DNA of 64,000 nucleotides from Streptococcus ovis DSM 16829 (GTDB lineage Bacteria; Bacillota; Bacilli; Lactobacillales; Streptococcaceae): NCBI RefSeq assembly GCF_000380125.1, contig NZ_KB904563.1, positions 215,593 to 279,592 of the forward strand, read 5' to 3'. Shown piece by piece: positions 26,813 to 36,671 of this stretch (position 1 is its first letter; each line of letters starts with the position of its first letter). The notes under the pieces were generated by a model. It saw only the letters and a program-made list of their open reading frames with translations, ran no database searches and was not told where the DNA came from. The position numbers and the translations under genes were made by a program.

Positions 26813-29083
26813 ATGTCAAAAAGACTCTCAAAAATAGCTATTAATATTTCTGCCAGTGCAATATTGCTTTCTTCCTTTTTAACACCCTTATCTAATTCGC
26901 CCTCTATCATCCATGCTGCAGAAAATTCTTATTCATTAGGACCTGTGACTTCTAAAGATACCATCTACCAAATCATCACAGATCGTTTTTCAGATGGAGA
27001 CCCTTCCAATAATGTTCCTAGCGGTTTTGATCCGGCTCTATTTGATGGTACAGGTTCTGATCTAAAATTGTACCAAGGCGGAGACTGGCAAGGAATTATT
27101 AAGAAAATCCCATATTTAAAAAACATGGGTATTACTGCTGTTTGGATTTCTGCTCCATATGAAAATCGTGATACAGAAATACTAGACCATCAATCAGATG
27201 GTAGCATAGACAAGTGGACTAGCTTTCATGGTTACCATGTAAGAAATTACTTTGCTACAAATAAACATTTTGGAACACTCAATGAATTTAAAGAATTAAG
27301 GGATGCTCTTCACAAAAATGATATAAAACTTGTTATCGATTTTGTCACAAATCATACAAGTCGGTACCAAAACCCAACAACTGGATTTTCCGCCGAAGAC
27401 GGTAAACTATACGCTCCTGATAAAATGGAAAATGGTCAATATGCAATTGATGAGAATGGAAACCCTTATGATTTCAATAAAGATGGAATAGTGGAAAATC
27501 TTATAGCTGATCCGAATAATGATAAAAACGGTTGGTTCCATCACTATGGTGATCGAGCAGGAGATGATAGTCGCTGGGCTTTTCGGAATAAAGAATTAGG
27601 ATCACTAGCAGATTTCTCTCAGGAAAATGAATCTGTTGTCAACTTTCTGGAAACAGCAACTAACTATTGGGTAGATTTAGGTATTGATGGCCTTCGACAT
27701 GATGCTACTTTACATATGAACCCTGCTTTTGTAAAAGGTCTTAAAGATAGTGTAGCTGATAGAACAACTATTTCTCATTTCGGTGAATACTTCATAGGAC
27801 GACCTGATTCTAAATACAACGACTATGTATATTTCCCTAAACAAACTGGAGTCAATAATTTAGACTTTGAAATGTATCGTTCACTCACCTCTACTTTTGG
27901 TGATTTCTCTAAATCAATGCGTGATTTTGGAGAAATGTTACAATATACACAAAATGACTATGAATACGAAAACCAAGCTGTTACATTCATCGATAATCAC
28001 GATGTAACAAGGTTTGGACATATACAACATAACGAAAAAGTTTACAATGCAGGACTTGCTGCTCTTTTGACAAGCCGAGGTATACCTAATATTTATTACG
28101 GTACCGAACAATATGTACGACCTGGAGACTCAAGTGATGTAGCTGGTCGAGTCTTCATGGACAAAAATAGCTCATTTAATACCGATACAACTGCTTATAA
28201 ACTTATTAAAGCAATGTCTGATATTCGTAAAGAGAGCGATGCGATTGCTTATGGTGAAACAAACATTATGTATAGCGATGATGATGTTATTGTTTTTGAA
28301 AGAAAATTTTATGACGATGTCGCTTTAATTGCTATCAATCGGCAGCCAGATAAAACCTCTACTATCCCTACTGTACATACAAACTTACCAAACGGACAGC
28401 ATTTAGACTCATTAAAAGGACTTCTAAATGGCTCTGATGTTTCCGTAAATAATGGAACCATTTCCAATTTACAATTATCCGGTGGGGAGGTGAATGTATG
28501 GATTTCTAAGGATTCTGAAGTTTCTACACCTGAAATTGGGGATATTATTTCAACTATGGGTAGAGCAGGAAATACAGTTTATATACATGGTAAAGGATTT
28601 GAAAATGCCACAAGTGTCAAATTTGGAGATATTGAAACTCAAATATTGGCTAATGATGGAGGAAAAATCACTGTAAAAGTTCCCGAGGGTGCAAAACCAG
28701 GATATAATAAAGTTACTGTCTCGACCCCAACAGGTATTAGTAATGAAATTGATTACAACGTTCTATCAGGTGATCAAACTCAAATAATTTTCCACGTAAA
28801 AGCCGAAACTCGGCCTGGTGAAAATATTTATGTTGTTGGAAATATTCCTGAATTAGGTGACTGGGATGTTAACAAATCTTCTGAAGCTTTCCTAAATCCA
28901 CAACATCCAGAATGGTATCTTCCTGTTAGTGTCCCTGCTAATAAGGAAATTAAGTTTAAATTCATCAAAAAAGATTCTACAGGGCAGGTTCTCTGGGAAG
29001 AAAACATATCTGAACGTACTATAAAATCATCCACTAAAACTTCTGGTGTTGTAGATACCCCGATTTATCAATGGAATCAATAA
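26813..29083 (+). CDS. Secreted CGTase-like alpha-amylase with starch-binding domain
   Basis: The protein has 756 residues. It has a signal peptide (about 1-36, ending near 'IIHAAENS'). The GH13 domains A and B follow with 'DFVTNHTS', 'DGLRHDATLHM' (nucleophile Asp), 'HFGEYFIG' (Glu) and 'FIDNHDVTRFG' (Asp). A short domain C, an IPT/TIG domain (about 585-650) and a CBM20 starch-binding domain (about 655-755) complete the order seen in cyclodextrin glucanotransferases. Cyclodextrin formation and plain maltogenic hydrolysis cannot be separated by eye, but the neighbouring cyclomaltodextrinase favours CGTase. There is no LPXTG or other anchor, so it is released. Confidence 0.9.
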   Translation: MSKRLSKIAINISASAILLSSFLTPLSNSPSIIHAAENSYSLGPVTSKDTIYQIITDRFSDGDPSNNVPSGFDPALFDGTGSDLKLYQGGDWQGIIKKIPYLKNMGITAVWISAPYENRDTEILDHQSDGSIDKWTSFHGYHVRNYFATNKHFGTLNEFKELRDALHKNDIKLVIDFVTNHTSRYQNPTTGFSAEDGKLYAPDKMENGQYAIDENGNPYDFNKDGIVENLIADPNNDKNGWFHHYGDRAGDDSRWAFRNKELGSLADFSQENESVVNFLETATNYWVDLGIDGLRHDATLHMNPAFVKGLKDSVADRTTISHFGEYFIGRPDSKYNDYVYFPKQTGVNNLDFEMYRSLTSTFGDFSKSMRDFGEMLQYTQNDYEYENQAVTFIDNHDVTRFGHIQHNEKVYNAGLAALLTSRGIPNIYYGTEQYVRPGDSSDVAGRVFMDKNSSFNTDTTAYKLIKAMSDIRKESDAIAYGETNIMYSDDDVIVFERKFYDDVALIAINRQPDKTSTIPTVHTNLPNGQHLDSLKGLLNGSDVSVNNGTISNLQLSGGEVNVWISKDSEVSTPEIGDIISTMGRAGNTVYIHGKGFENATSVKFGDIETQILANDGGKITVKVPEGAKPGYNKVTVSTPTGISNEIDYNVLSGDQTQIIFHVKAETRPGENIYVVGNIPELGDWDVNKSSEAFLNPQHPEWYLPVSVPANKEIKFKFIKKDSTGQVLWEENISERTIKSSTKTSGVVDTPIYQWNQ

Positions 29084-29127
29084 CTCGTTATTTCATAATT
29101 AACAAAAAAATTAGGAGGATTATTATT

Positions 29128-30387
29128 ATGAAATTTAATATTAAGAAAGCTGCTTTCTCAACTTTAATTGCAGCATCTGTACTTTCTTTAGCTGCATGTA
29201 GCGGTGGTAAAGACTCAAAATCTTCAGAATCATCTGGCTCTGACAAGTTAACAGTCGGAGTAGATAAACTGTATGTTGACTATATCGAAGGTATCAAAGC
29301 CGATTTTGAAAAAGAAAATGGTGTCAAAGTAGAAGTTAAGGAAGTTGACCAAAGTGATGTGTTGACGAACTTACCAATTGATGGTCCAACAGGAGCTTCT
29401 CCAGACGTAATGATGGCTCCTTACGACCGTGTAGGTGGTCTCGGATCAGAAGGACACATCGCAGAAGTTAAACTTGGAAACAAAGAACAATTTGACGATA
29501 CTGTAAAAAAACTCGTTCAATTGGATGGGGTTACATATGGCGAGCCATCTGTTATCGAAACACTTGTTCTCTATTACAATAAGGACTTTGTTCCAGAAAC
29601 ACCAAAAAACTTTGCAGATCTTGAAAAATTACAATCCAACGAAGCATTCAAATTTGCATCAGAAGAAGGAAAAGCTACTGGTTTCTTAGCTAACTGGACT
29701 AACTTCTACTATTCATACGGTTTAACAGCTGGTTATGGTGGTTATGCATTTGGTAAAAATGGTACTGACGCAAGTGATGTTGGTATTGCATCTGGTGACG
29801 CTTTGAAAGCATTAGATTACGCTAAATCTTGGTATGCTCAGTGGCCTCAAGGTATGCAAGATATGACAAAAGCTGGTAGTTTCGCATCAGATCAATTTAT
29901 TGAAGGAAAAGTTGGTGCCTTGATTGATGGCCCTTGGGTTGCTGCATCATTTAAAGATGCGGGAGTAAATTATGGAGCCGCTAAAATTCCTACACTTCCA
30001 AATGGTAAAGAATATAGCCCATTTGCTGGTGGTAAAGCATGGGTAATCTCAAATTACTCTAAAAACCAAAAAGTCGCTCAAAAATTCCTTGACTATGTTA
30101 CAAACGAAGAAAATCAAAAAGCTTTCTACGATCAAACTCAAGAAATTCCTGCTAATACTGTAGCACGTGAGCATGCAGCTGAAAAAGGTAATGAACTCAC
30201 TAAAGCCGTTATTGAACAATTTGAAAACTCTCAACCAATGCCAAATATCCCTCAAATGGCTGAAGTTTGGGAACCATCTGCAACTATGTACTTTGATGTT
30301 GTATCAGGTGGCAAGTCCGCTGAACAAGCTTCAAAGGATGCTCTAAAGACAATCAAAGATGCAATTGAACAAAAATATGGCGAATAA
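29128..30387 (+). CDS. malX: Maltodextrin-binding lipoprotein of an ABC importer
   Basis: The protein has 419 residues. The start is ATG 29128, after TTAGGAGG; an upstream in-frame ATG (29071) lies inside the previous gene. The lipoprotein signal 'LSLAACSGG' is followed by a family 1 solute-binding fold ('LTVGVDKLYVDYIEGIKADFEKENGVKVEV', 'GKVGALIDGPWVAASF', 'GKAWVISNYSKNQ'). It captures maltodextrins or cyclodextrins made by the secreted amylase and delivers them to MalC/MalD. A terminator-like hairpin follows the gene and should make malX more abundant than the permeases. Confidence 0.93.
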   Translation: MKFNIKKAAFSTLIAASVLSLAACSGGKDSKSSESSGSDKLTVGVDKLYVDYIEGIKADFEKENGVKVEVKEVDQSDVLTNLPIDGPTGASPDVMMAPYDRVGGLGSEGHIAEVKLGNKEQFDDTVKKLVQLDGVTYGEPSVIETLVLYYNKDFVPETPKNFADLEKLQSNEAFKFASEEGKATGFLANWTNFYYSYGLTAGYGGYAFGKNGTDASDVGIASGDALKALDYAKSWYAQWPQGMQDMTKAGSFASDQFIEGKVGALIDGPWVAASFKDAGVNYGAAKIPTLPNGKEYSPFAGGKAWVISNYSKNQKVAQKFLDYVTNEENQKAFYDQTQEIPANTVAREHAAEKGNELTKAVIEQFENSQPMPNIPQMAEVWEPSATMYFDVVSGGKSAEQASKDALKTIKDAIEQKYGE

Positions 30388-30402
30388 TCTATTGTAGTGA
30401 TT

Positions 30403-30437
30403 AACTGGGCATTATCTACTTAATGTCCAGTTTTTAC
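30403..30437 (+). terminator. Intra-operon (partial) terminator after malX
   Basis: AACTGGGCATTA (30403-30414) pairs with TAATGTCCAGTT (30421-30432), with one G-U pair, and TTTTT runs through the end. The permease genes follow with no clear new promoter, so this is probably a leaky terminator setting a high malX to malCD ratio. Confidence 0.7.
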
Positions 30438-30466
30438 TACCCATACTTCATAGAAAGAAGGAGAAT

Positions 30467-31771
30467 ATGTTAGATAAAGGGAAAAAGCAACATGAAAAAT
30501 TAGCCATGCTCCTCTCCCTAATTCCTGGGTTGGGGCAGATATACAATCAACAGATAGTAAAAGGAATCTGTTTCCTACTAATTTTTATGGTAGAAATGAT
30601 TGAGATTGTCGTCTTCGGAGTTTCAGCAATTACAGGTTTATTTACTTTAGGAACTACTCCTGTAGAAGACCACTCTCTCTTTATGTTAATTGAAGGTGCT
30701 ATACAAATTATTGCCTTTCTACTCATCATCGCTTTTCATATTATAGCAATGATTGATGCAAGAAAGACTGCTCGTTTAATCAATCAAGGTGAACATGTCC
30801 CAAGGACACTAAAAGAAGTAGTTTCTGGAATTTACGATAAAGGCTTTGCCTATCTCCTCATCATTCCGGCCTATCTCTCAATGATATTTGCAATTGTCTT
30901 CCCGGTCATTGTCACACTCTTAATTGCTTTTACCAACTATGACTTTAGACATATTCCACCACATCGCTTACTTGACTGGGTTGGATTTAAAAACTTCTTA
31001 AATATTGTTCAGTTAAGTACCTTTAAAAGTGCATTTCTGTCTGTACTTTCGTGGACAGTTATATGGACATTGATATCTTCTAGCTTACAAATTGTCATTG
31101 GAGTTTTAGTAGCTATTATTTCTAACCAACCTGGTATCAAATTTAAACGTGTATTTGGAGTTATCTTCTTGCTTCCGTGGGCCATCCCAGGATTTGTTTC
31201 TATCATGAGCTTCAGTAATTTCTTTAATGATTCTATTGGAGCAATGAATCTACAAGTCATTCCATTTATTGAAAGTATTTTCCCGTTCCTAGATTTTGGA
31301 TTGATTCCTTGGAAAACAGACCCTACATGGACAAAAGTCGCTGTTATCATGATTCAAGGCTGGCTAGGATTCCCGTATATCTACATATTAGTATCAGGTA
31401 TCCTACAATCTATCCCTCAAGATTTGTACGAAGCCGCAACTGTTGATGGTGCGACTGCTTTACAAAAGTTTTGGAAGATTACTCTTCCAATGATTCTAGC
31501 TGTTGCAGCGCCAACATTTATTTCTCAATATACCTTCAACTTCAATAATTTTTCTATCATTTACCTCTTTAATAACGGTGGACCTGGTAGCGTTGGAGGA
31601 GGAGCTGGTTCTACAGATATCTTGATTTCTTGGATTTACAAATTAACAACACAAAACGCACCACAATTCTCAATTGCAGCAGCCGTAACGCTTGTTATTT
31701 CCGTGATTGTTATTTCTGTATCACTACTATCTTTCAAGAAATTTAATGCATTCAATATGGAGGATAATTAA
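30467..31771 (+). CDS. malC: Maltodextrin ABC transporter permease MalC (MalF-type)
   Basis: The protein has 434 residues and about eight membrane helices. It has an extra N-terminal two-helix part ('LLSLIPGLGQIYNQQ') common in streptococcal MalC. The ATPase-contacting EAA loop is 'EAATVDGATALQKFWKITLP'. With MalD it forms the membrane channel. No ATPase gene is present in this operon; in streptococci the shared ATPase MsmK usually drives such importers. Confidence 0.93.
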   Translation: MLDKGKKQHEKLAMLLSLIPGLGQIYNQQIVKGICFLLIFMVEMIEIVVFGVSAITGLFTLGTTPVEDHSLFMLIEGAIQIIAFLLIIAFHIIAMIDARKTARLINQGEHVPRTLKEVVSGIYDKGFAYLLIIPAYLSMIFAIVFPVIVTLLIAFTNYDFRHIPPHRLLDWVGFKNFLNIVQLSTFKSAFLSVLSWTVIWTLISSSLQIVIGVLVAIISNQPGIKFKRVFGVIFLLPWAIPGFVSIMSFSNFFNDSIGAMNLQVIPFIESIFPFLDFGLIPWKTDPTWTKVAVIMIQGWLGFPYIYILVSGILQSIPQDLYEAATVDGATALQKFWKITLPMILAVAAPTFISQYTFNFNNFSIIYLFNNGGPGSVGGGAGSTDILISWIYKLTTQNAPQFSIAAAVTLVISVIVISVSLLSFKKFNAFNMEDN

Positions 31772-32629
31772 ATGAGTCATATAAAATTAAAAAGTAGTAT
31801 GAGACAAAAGCGCTTGCTATCCTCATTTTTGACTTATGCATTTCTCATACTTGTTTCTATTATTATCTTATTTCCTGTCTTAGTAACAACTAGTTCTGCC
31901 TTCAAAGCTGGGAATAACATTGCATTTACATTGAATCTCAGTAGCAAGTGGACATTCGATAATTTTCGGTATTTATTTACTGAAACTTTATATGGCCGTT
32001 GGTATTTAAATACATTAATCGTCGCGACAATTACTATGCTCATTCAAGTGACGGTCATTACATTAACAGGATATGCATATAGCCGTTACAACTTTATTGG
32101 AAAGAAAAAAAGTTTAATTTTCTTTCTGATTGTTCAGATGGTTCCAACGACAGCATCTTTGACAGCATTCTTCGTTATGGCATGGCTTTTCAATGCTCTC
32201 AACCATTATTGGTTCCTTATTCTCATTTATGTCGGAGGAGGAATCCCAATGAATGCTTGGCTCATGAAAGGTTACTTTGATACCGTTCCTTATGATTTAG
32301 ATGAATCTGCTAAGCTAGATGGTGCTGGACATTTACGGATATTTGGACAAATCGTCCTTCCTCTTGTTCGTCCTATGATTGCTGTACAGGCTCTTTGGGC
32401 ATTTATGGGCCCATTTGGTGACTTCATGTTAGCAAAATTCCTTCTTCGTTCACCAGAATATTATACAGTAGCTGTTGGACTTCAAACCTTTATATCAGAT
32501 GCGAAAAATCCTAAAGTCACTCTTTTTGCTGCTGGTGCCATTTTGATCGCTGTCCCAATCTCTATTCTCTTCTTCTTCTTACAAAAGAATTTTGTCTCTG
32601 GCTTAACAAATGGAGGAACCAAAGGGTAA
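31772..32629 (+). CDS. malD: Maltodextrin ABC transporter permease MalD (MalG-type)
   Basis: The protein has 285 residues, six membrane helices and the EAA loop '[20 protein letters not shown]'. It starts directly after the malC stop (TAA then ATG), so it is translationally linked. It pairs with MalC as the second channel subunit. Confidence 0.93.
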   Translation: MSHIKLKSSMRQKRLLSSFLTYAFLILVSIIILFPVLVTTSSAFKAGNNIAFTLNLSSKWTFDNFRYLFTETLYGRWYLNTLIVATITMLIQVTVITLTGYAYSRYNFIGKKKSLIFFLIVQMVPTTASLTAFFVMAWLFNALNHYWFLILIYVGGGIPMNAWLMKGYFDTVPYDLDESAKLDGAGHLRIFGQIVLPLVRPMIAVQALWAFMGPFGDFMLAKFLLRSPEYYTVAVGLQTFISDAKNPKVTLFAAGAILIAVPISILFFFLQKNFVSGLTNGGTKG

Positions 32630-32666
32630 ATAAAATTCATTATTCCTCTTCATTTTTTAATATAGT

Positions 32667-32760
32667 AGAAAGGGTGGTCCAAGGAAACTTGCCACTTCTT
32701 TCATTTCAGTAGAAACTAGAGAGATTTCAAGCAACTTCAACCATTTTGTGGTATAGTGTT
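32667..32760 (+). promoter_or_regulatory. Possible hairpin and second promoter before malA-malR
   Basis: An imperfect hairpin (GAAAGGGTGG.. / ..CCACTTCTTTC, 32667-32702) follows malD. It is followed by an extended -10, TGG-TATAGT (32749-32757), without a good -35. This may give malA and malR some independent expression. Confidence 0.35.
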
Positions 32761-32798
32761 TGAGAGGATATTCACTTATCAACTAGAAAGGAGATTAC

Positions 32799-33575
32799 AT
32801 GTTGCCCTATCCTATTTCTTACTTCTCAAATATAATCATAGCAAGGCGAATCTTTTCGGGACGAACTCATCTACGTTTTTGGCAAAAATTATTGACTACA
32901 ATTTTCTTAATCAGTCTATTATTGATTCCAAATGCTATTCATATTTCCCAATTGAAAACCTATCCATTAGAAACAATTGTTGATGGAATCTATACTCCAT
33001 TTTCAAATACAGTAATGGAAAATCTAAAGACCGTGCAACTAGATAATCACACACTTTCTCAATCTGGAAAAAACAGTTCCCATGTTTACTTTGGAAATAA
33101 ATCCAAACCTACTCGTGGCATTTCGTATCAATTTGGAGCGGATAAGGTAACAATTCGAAAGGATGAAACTGAATTAGCAAAACTGTCCTATCAAATTCTT
33201 TCAACAGAGGACTTTCAATCCAAAAATAAGTTGACATCAGCTATTTCTCAAACTTGGTTTTTGGAAAATAGAGTGTCAGCAAGCTTTTTATTACTAGGAA
33301 TATCAGCCGTCCTTATTACCTTTAATACATTACTATTAATTATAGGTGTCAGTGCCATTCTCTATCTGGTTTCACGTACTAAATTCTTTGATTTCAAAAA
33401 TTTTGGTGAATCTTACACCTTTACTCTTAATTGCTTAGGAATTCCTAGCCTATTAGCTTGCCTAAGTGGACTATTTTCCCCTTCATCACTTTCTGTCATC
33501 ATGGTACAAAATGTATTGTTTGTTTTATTACTAACTTGGGTATTCTATAAGACCCACTTCCAAGAAGAAAGGTAA
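32799..33575 (+). CDS. malA: MalA-type maltodextrin utilisation membrane protein (DUF1189)
   Basis: The protein has 258 residues. One membrane segment near residues 30-50 and three or four in the C-terminal half flank an extracytoplasmic part of about 110 residues. This is the layout of DUF1189 proteins, which in pneumococcus are called MalA and lie just before malR. Its biochemical role is not established. It starts at an ATG after AAAGGAG and ends 10 bp before malR. Confidence 0.85.
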   Translation: MLPYPISYFSNIIIARRIFSGRTHLRFWQKLLTTIFLISLLLIPNAIHISQLKTYPLETIVDGIYTPFSNTVMENLKTVQLDNHTLSQSGKNSSHVYFGNKSKPTRGISYQFGADKVTIRKDETELAKLSYQILSTEDFQSKNKLTSAISQTWFLENRVSASFLLLGISAVLITFNTLLLIIGVSAILYLVSRTKFFDFKNFGESYTFTLNCLGIPSLLACLSGLFSPSSLSVIMVQNVLFVLLLTWVFYKTHFQEER

Positions 33576-33585
33576 GGAAATTTCT

Positions 33586-34569
33586 ATGCGCACTACTATC
33601 AAAGATGTTGCCAGATTAGCTGGTGTTTCCCCTTCAACTGTGACTCGTGTCGTACAAAATAGTCCTTCCATCAGCCAGAAGACAAAGGATGTGGTGCGTC
33701 AAGCAATGAAGGATTTAAATTATCACCCCAACCTCAATGCTAGAAGTCTCGTATCTAGTCAGACACACGTCATCGGACTTGTCTTACCAACAGATTCAGA
33801 TGTCTTTTATCAAAATCCTTTCTTTCCTCAGGCTTTGCGTGGTATTTCTCATGCAGCAGCGGACCATAACTATGCGATTCAAATTAGTACTGGAAAAGAT
33901 GATCAGCAGAGATTGGAAGCTATTTCTCAGATGGTTTACGGGAAGCGGGTAGATGGTCTTATTTTCCTATACTCTATGCCCGATGATCCATTGGTCAATT
34001 TAGCAATTGAGAACAACTTCCCTTTCTTGATTCTTGGAAAGGCGACTTCACCATTTATTTCTCTTGTGGATAATGACAATGTCAGAGCTAGTTATGAAGC
34101 CACCACCTATTTGATTGACAAAGGGTATAAGAATATTGGGTTTGTTGCAGGAAATAAGGAACTGATTGTTTCTCAAGACCGCTATGAGGGATACAAACAG
34201 GCCCTGAAGGCCCATCACCTGCCTCTAGATGAAAGTAGAGTGAAATTTACTTCCGGTTTCCTTTTAGAAGAAAGCAGCTATAAGATGACAAAGCGCTTCA
34301 CCAAACAAGAATTAGATGCTATTGTCACTACTGATACAATGGTTGCTGAAGGGGCCCTTAGCTACTTACAAGAAACACACCAAAAACTCCCTATCATTTC
34401 ATTTGATTCTGTTAAACCTAAAATTAACATTGATGCCTATGTCAATATCAATGCGATTCAGCTTGGAGAGGCTTCTTTTGACACCCTCTTACAAATCATT
34501 AGCGATCACAAGGAAGGAAAGCAAATTTGCTACCGTCATGTGATTCCACATTCTATTATTGAACTTTAA
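33586..34569 (+). CDS. malR: Maltose operon repressor MalR (LacI family)
   Basis: The protein has 327 residues. The N-terminal helix-turn-helix is 'TIKDVARLAGVSPSTVTRVVQNSPSIS', followed by the hinge 'NLNARSLVSSQTHVIGLVLP' and a periplasmic-binding-like effector domain. It should bind the AAACGTTT-type operators at 24757, 24920 and 24961 and release them when maltodextrin is present. It is transcribed with malA and overlaps the extended frame of the pullulanase gene. Confidence 0.94.
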   Translation: MRTTIKDVARLAGVSPSTVTRVVQNSPSISQKTKDVVRQAMKDLNYHPNLNARSLVSSQTHVIGLVLPTDSDVFYQNPFFPQALRGISHAAADHNYAIQISTGKDDQQRLEAISQMVYGKRVDGLIFLYSMPDDPLVNLAIENNFPFLILGKATSPFISLVDNDNVRASYEATTYLIDKGYKNIGFVAGNKELIVSQDRYEGYKQALKAHHLPLDESRVKFTSGFLLEESSYKMTKRFTKQELDAIVTTDTMVAEGALSYLQETHQKLPIISFDSVKPKINIDAYVNINAIQLGEASFDTLLQIISDHKEGKQICYRHVIPHSIIEL

Positions 34570-34588
34570 GAAAGGAGCCCTCTGTCCC

Positions 34589-36655
34589 ATGGCCCTACGA
34601 CAATTCCAGCCTTATCTTGATGATGTGGCCACCATTCGATTGGTAATGGAAAAACGCTTCGACACTAATCAGATGTCCTTTACTATTGAGTCCGAACAAG
34701 AAACATTCGAACTCTTTATCCAACGTCGAATTGAAGAGGAGGTACTGGTTACCTACCTGTTGACCAGTTTCCATCATTTCAATTTAGATACAACTTATAC
34801 CGTTTATGACCAAGACCGCAACCATTCCGAACTGGCTTACGGTGCCATTGTACGTGGTGAAGTATTTGAAAAAGCCTTCACCTATGATGGAAATGATTTA
34901 GGAGCCAATTACCAGCCAAATCAGACCACCTTTAAATTATGGGCTCCCATTTCAAAACAAGTCTTGCTTCTCTTAGATGGGATAACCTACCCTCTCTCAA
35001 AATTCGAAAAGGGAGTTTGGTCAGCCACTATTTCAGGAGATTGGGATGGGCATTCTTACTACTATCTTCACCGAGTCAACGGAGAATGGGTCGAAGTGCA
35101 CGACCCTTATGCCTTATCGTCTTTACCAAATTCAGGAGCAAGTGTGGTCATCAATCCAGAGAAGCTAGCCACACCAACACGTGCAACGACACAAATTCCT
35201 CTATCACAAGCCATTCTTTATGAGATGAGTGTTCGGGATTTTTCCCAACAGCAAGAAGCAGGCTTTAAACACAGAGGACAATTTAGCGGATTAACAGAAT
35301 CTCCTCAACTAGATGGCTATTCTCTGGGGATGGATTATGTGAAGTCACTGGGAGTCACCCACATCCAGCTGATGCCTCTCTATGACTTTGGAAGTGTCGA
35401 TGAACTTCACCCCGAAATTGTGTATAACTGGGGATACGACCCTGTGCAGTACAATGTTCCTGAAGGCTCTTTTTCTTCCAATCCAAACGATCCCTACGCC
35501 CGTATTGTAGAGTTACAGGCAGCTATTCAGGCCTACCATGATGCGGATCTTGGTGTGATTATGGATGTGGTCTACAACCATGTCTATCATGCAGAGACTT
35601 ACGCCTTTGAAAGAATTGTACCAGGCTACTTCTATCGTTACGATCAGCAAGATCGTCGAACTGATGGGACTTTCTGTGGGAATGATGTGGCTAGCGAACG
35701 GAGCATGGTACGCAACTACATCAAACACTCCCTTAAGCAATGGGTCACTCTCTATGGTTTTGATGGTTTCCGCTTTGACTTAATGGGAATCTTAGATCGT
35801 CAAACCATGCAAGAAATTGCAAGTGAACTCCAAGAACTCCATCCGAACATTTATCTGTATGGAGAGGGCTGGCGAATGGGGACCGGTCTACCTTATGAAG
35901 AACTAGCTCATCAGTACAATGCATCCCAATTGCCTACCCTTGCCTTCTTCAACGATCACTATCGCGATACACTGAAGAAAATTTTACTTTATCCATCAGA
36001 CTTGCATGAATACCATATTCGCGAAACAATCCAAAATGTATTAGCTGCTAGCCGATATAGTCATTTTATTAGCCCGCAACAATCACTTAATTATCTTGAA
36101 TGCCATGATAATGCGACCTTATTTGACTACGTCCATATTCAGCAACCGCATTTGAGTCGGCATGCGCAAAAACGAGCAGCTAGTTTCGGGTTACAACTGG
36201 TATTGATTTCTCAAGGATTAACCTTTATCCACAGCGGTCAAGAATTTTTCCGTACTAAAGGGGAATTAGAAAACACCTATAATAGCCCAGATGCCATCAA
36301 TCAAGTTGATTGGACGCGGGCTGTCCACTATCAAGAACACATTCAATTTATCCAAGAACTGATTGCCTTTCGCAAAGCCCATCCTAGCTTATCATTAACA
36401 AGCTATGAAGAGATTCAAAAAAATTGTGACTTTTACTGGTTAACTGATTTTGTTCTAAGATACCAAGTATCTTCAGAAACGGAAACCATCCAGTTTATTA
36501 TCAACTTTTCAACAAGAGATTTCCTTTATACAAAAGAAGAAGAGCAAGTGATTCAGTTTACTTATCCACCGGTTGTGGATAACTCTCAAAAACAAATTCT
36601 GATTGCAGGTCAAAGTATCTGTACACTTATCCACAAAAAAACTTCCAAAAAATAA
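34589..36655 (+). CDS. pulA: Type I pullulanase (GH13_14)
   Basis: The protein has 688 residues, without a signal peptide, so it is intracellular; it debranches imported maltodextrins at alpha-1,6 links. An N-terminal domain and a CBM48 ('GANYQPNQTTFKLWAPISKQVLLLL') precede the barrel with 'YNWGYDPVQYNVPEG' (pullulanase signature), 'IMDVVYNHVY', 'DGFRFDLMG' (nucleophile Asp), 'YGEGWRMG' (Glu) and 'YLECHDN' (Asp). I start at ATG 34589, 11 bases after AAAGGAG; an in-frame TTG at 34559 overlaps malR. It is the last gene of the operon, with a terminator across its stop. Confidence 0.94.
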   Translation: MALRQFQPYLDDVATIRLVMEKRFDTNQMSFTIESEQETFELFIQRRIEEEVLVTYLLTSFHHFNLDTTYTVYDQDRNHSELAYGAIVRGEVFEKAFTYDGNDLGANYQPNQTTFKLWAPISKQVLLLLDGITYPLSKFEKGVWSATISGDWDGHSYYYLHRVNGEWVEVHDPYALSSLPNSGASVVINPEKLATPTRATTQIPLSQAILYEMSVRDFSQQQEAGFKHRGQFSGLTESPQLDGYSLGMDYVKSLGVTHIQLMPLYDFGSVDELHPEIVYNWGYDPVQYNVPEGSFSSNPNDPYARIVELQAAIQAYHDADLGVIMDVVYNHVYHAETYAFERIVPGYFYRYDQQDRRTDGTFCGNDVASERSMVRNYIKHSLKQWVTLYGFDGFRFDLMGILDRQTMQEIASELQELHPNIYLYGEGWRMGTGLPYEELAHQYNASQLPTLAFFNDHYRDTLKKILLYPSDLHEYHIRETIQNVLAASRYSHFISPQQSLNYLECHDNATLFDYVHIQQPHLSRHAQKRAASFGLQLVLISQGLTFIHSGQEFFRTKGELENTYNSPDAINQVDWTRAVHYQEHIQFIQELIAFRKAHPSLSLTSYEEIQKNCDFYWLTDFVLRYQVSSETETIQFIINFSTRDFLYTKEEEQVIQFTYPPVVDNSQKQILIAGQSICTLIHKKTSKK

Positions 36656-36667
36656 TTGGAAGTTTTT
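36635..36667. terminator. Bidirectional terminator between pulA and nrdI
   Basis: ACTTCCAA (36641-36648) and TTGGAAGT (36656-36663) form the stem, with A and T runs on both flanks. It spans the pulA stop codon. Confidence 0.88.
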
Positions 36668-36671
36668 CTTT

